Position numbers and translations under genes: made by a program. A model generated the notes under the pieces. The model made no database searches. It was not told the origin of the DNA and saw only the letters and a list, made by a program, of their open reading frames with translations. 15,950 nt of DNA from an uncultured Eubacteriales bacterium. Its GTDB lineage: Bacteria > Bacillota > Clostridia > Peptostreptococcales > Anaerovoracaceae. The stretch's first letter is position 1; every line of letters begins with the position of its first letter. Of the stretch, positions 14,834 through 15,950 are shown one piece after another. The stretch spans positions 1-15,950 of the forward strand of contig CADBQT010000055.1 in assembly GCA_902796875.1 (NCBI GenBank). Reading direction: 5' to 3'.

Positions 14834-14860
14834 AGGCGGAACGCAAATGTTCCGCCTTTT
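14834..14860 (+). terminator. Intrinsic terminator of rpsO
   Basis: AGGCGGAAC (14834-14842) pairs perfectly with GTTCCGCCT (14849-14857) around a 6-nt loop, followed by T to 14860. It lies 16 nt after the rpsO stop. The T-run is short (four), so some read-through into the next gene is possible. Confidence 0.88.
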
Positions 14861-14886
14861 GCGTAAAATTGAGAAGGGACAATAAG

Positions 14887-15950
14887 ATGGATCGCAGAGC
14901 AGAAAGGTACAGAAAACAGCATCTCCGCCGCAGGGTATTGATCCTGCTGGCGCTGGTTATTGCTGTCGCCATTGCCTTTGGAGTACTCTGGTCCGGAGCC
15001 CTGGCAAAAGGCGTGCTCAAACCGGGAAAGGTGAGAAACGTCACCGCCGAAGCCACCTACTCCGGCATCGCCCTGACCTGGGATGAGGGGCGCCGGGCGA
15101 ACGGATACGTGATCTACGAAGATGAAGACGGGACCTACGTCAAGGTGGACAAGGTCAAAGGCAAAGAGTCCTGCGAATACACCGTGAAGGGCGCAGAGCC
15201 TGGTCAGGAACATACCTACTGCGTCGCCGCCTACAATTACAGCCGGCTGAGCAACCGGAACTTCGAAGGGGAGCCTTCCGACGAGGTCACGGCCTATTAC
15301 GACGAGGCCAAGTACGCCCAGAAGATCCCCATCCTGACCTATCACCAGGTCATGAAGAAGGGGGAGACCGCCCAGAGCGGCCTGCTCATCGGAGAGGATG
15401 TACTGGAAGAGCATCTGAAGTATCTTCACGACAACGGGTTCAAGACCCTGACCCCGGACGAGTTCTACCAGTGGTACAAAGGGGAGAAGGAATTCCCCAA
15501 GAAGACCGTCATGATCACCTTCGACGACGGTTACGACAACACCTACTATCTGGGATATCCCCTGATCAGGAAATACGACATGGCGGCCACGGTCTTTTTG
15601 ATCGGCAAGAACATCGGAGACACGACGACTCCCTTCGAGGGCCGGGATGAAGAGAAGAGCTACTACGTGGGATGGGACGTGATCCAGAAGGTCCGGGAGG
15701 AATACCCCAGATTCTCCTTCGAGAGCCACACCTACGATATGCACAGCCGTGTGGACGGAGAGAAACCGGCCAACGTCTTCACCTACGACCAGATCATGGA
15801 GGACTGCAAGAAGAACGAGAAGTTCGGGTTCAATTATCTGGCTTACCCCTGGGGGACCTACAGCGACGCCATGCAGAAGGCAGTCAAGGACAGCGGATTC
15901 AAACTGGCCTTTGCCTACCGCCCGTTCTACTACGCCACCCGGCAGGACGA
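14887..15950 (+). CDS. Membrane-anchored Fn3 / CE4 polysaccharide deacetylase (3' partial)
   Basis: Open from ATG 14887 to the window edge: 354 codons, no stop. Residues 1-16 are strongly basic, 17-38 form one membrane helix (signal anchor), and about 46-136 look like a fibronectin type III domain (KPGKVRNVTAEATYSGIALTW; ANGYVIYE; YCVAAYN). From about 146 a CE4 NodB-like domain follows: IPILTYHQV (147-155), the metal/base motif TFDDGY (211-216; Asp213, Asp214), SHTYDMH (280-286; His281, His286) and YLAYPWGTYSD (317-327). Such enzymes remove N-acetyl groups from peptidoglycan or exopolysaccharide outside the cell; the exact substrate is not readable. All metal ligands seen so far are intact. 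GAAGGGA (14873-14879) is the ribosome binding site. Only 26 nt separate it from the rpsO terminator, so it may rely on read-through or a promoter upstream in or before rpsO. Confidence 0.92.
   Translation, partial: MDRRAERYRKQHLRRRVLILLALVIAVAIAFGVLWSGALAKGVLKPGKVRNVTAEATYSGIALTWDEGRRANGYVIYEDEDGTYVKVDKVKGKESCEYTVKGAEPGQEHTYCVAAYNYSRLSNRNFEGEPSDEVTAYYDEAKYAQKIPILTYHQVMKKGETAQSGLLIGEDVLEEHLKYLHDNGFKTLTPDEFYQWYKGEKEFPKKTVMITFDDGYDNTYYLGYPLIRKYDMAATVFLIGKNIGDTTTPFEGRDEEKSYYVGWDVIQKVREEYPRFSFESHTYDMHSRVDGEKPANVFTYDQIMEDCKKNEKFGFNYLAYPWGTYSDAMQKAVKDSGFKLAFAYRPFYYATRQD

Noticed and set aside
1..15950. CRISPR array, insertion sequence, tRNA/rRNA or phage genes
   Set aside because: No spaced repeats, transposase or integrase motifs, terminal inverted repeats or tRNA/rRNA-like sequences were seen on either strand.

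Overview
The window (about 57% G+C by eye) looks like a chromosomal segment of an anaerobic, low-branching Firmicute, most likely class Clostridia. The grounds are Gram-positive-style sorting signals, strong AGGAGG-type ribosome binding sites, the single-chain PurL next to a PurO-type IMP cyclohydrolase and a free-standing AICAR formyltransferase, and a DUF975-type membrane protein. I cannot name the species; Lachnospiraceae or a related family is a guess from memory of similar proteins.

Layout. (1) 1-1467, plus strand: the 3' part of a large secreted surface protein with InlB/Flg_new-like repeats, two DUF11-like repeats, an acidic Pro-rich stalk and a C-terminal sortase-type anchor, closed by an intrinsic terminator. 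(2) 1468-1855: a 388-nt gap holding that terminator, an inverted repeat, a probable promoter and a short leader that ends in a terminator-like hairpin directly before the purE ribosome binding site. (3) 1856-12444, plus strand: a tight purine operon, purE - purF-like - purM - purN::purO (one fused reading frame) - AICAR formyltransferase (purH, transformylase half only) - purD - purL. (4) 12432-14333, minus strand: a 633-residue membrane protein joining a DUF975 region to a putative ABC-transporter type IV (CmpB/DUF1113) region, convergent with and overlapping purL by 13 nt. (5) 14334-14550: a divergent promoter region. (6) 14551-14817: rpsO (ribosomal protein S15) with a structured leader and a clean terminator. 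(7) 14887 to the window end: a membrane-anchored Fn3 + CE4 polysaccharide deacetylase, cut by the window edge.

How the pur genes work together. The cluster encodes PRPP to PRA (purF-like), GAR synthesis (purD), GAR formylation (purN), FGAM synthesis (purL), AIR synthesis (purM), the PurE carboxylation/mutase step, AICAR formylation (purH half) and IMP ring closure (purO half of the fusion). PurK, PurC, PurB and PurA are not in the window. The last two steps are split: the usual bifunctional PurH is replaced by a lone transformylase domain plus a PurO-type cyclohydrolase.

Most notable points. First, the purF product keeps its PRPP-binding half and probable Fe-S cysteines but has lost the N-terminal cysteine nucleophile and other glutaminase residues, so it looks like an amidophosphoribosyltransferase with a dead glutaminase domain. 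Second, purN and purO form one continuous 442-codon frame, with a complete AGGAGG and two ATGs embedded at the junction, so it may make both a fusion and a free PurO. Third, the operon leader carries a terminator-like hairpin immediately before the first gene. All family assignments are from reading the sequence, with no database search.
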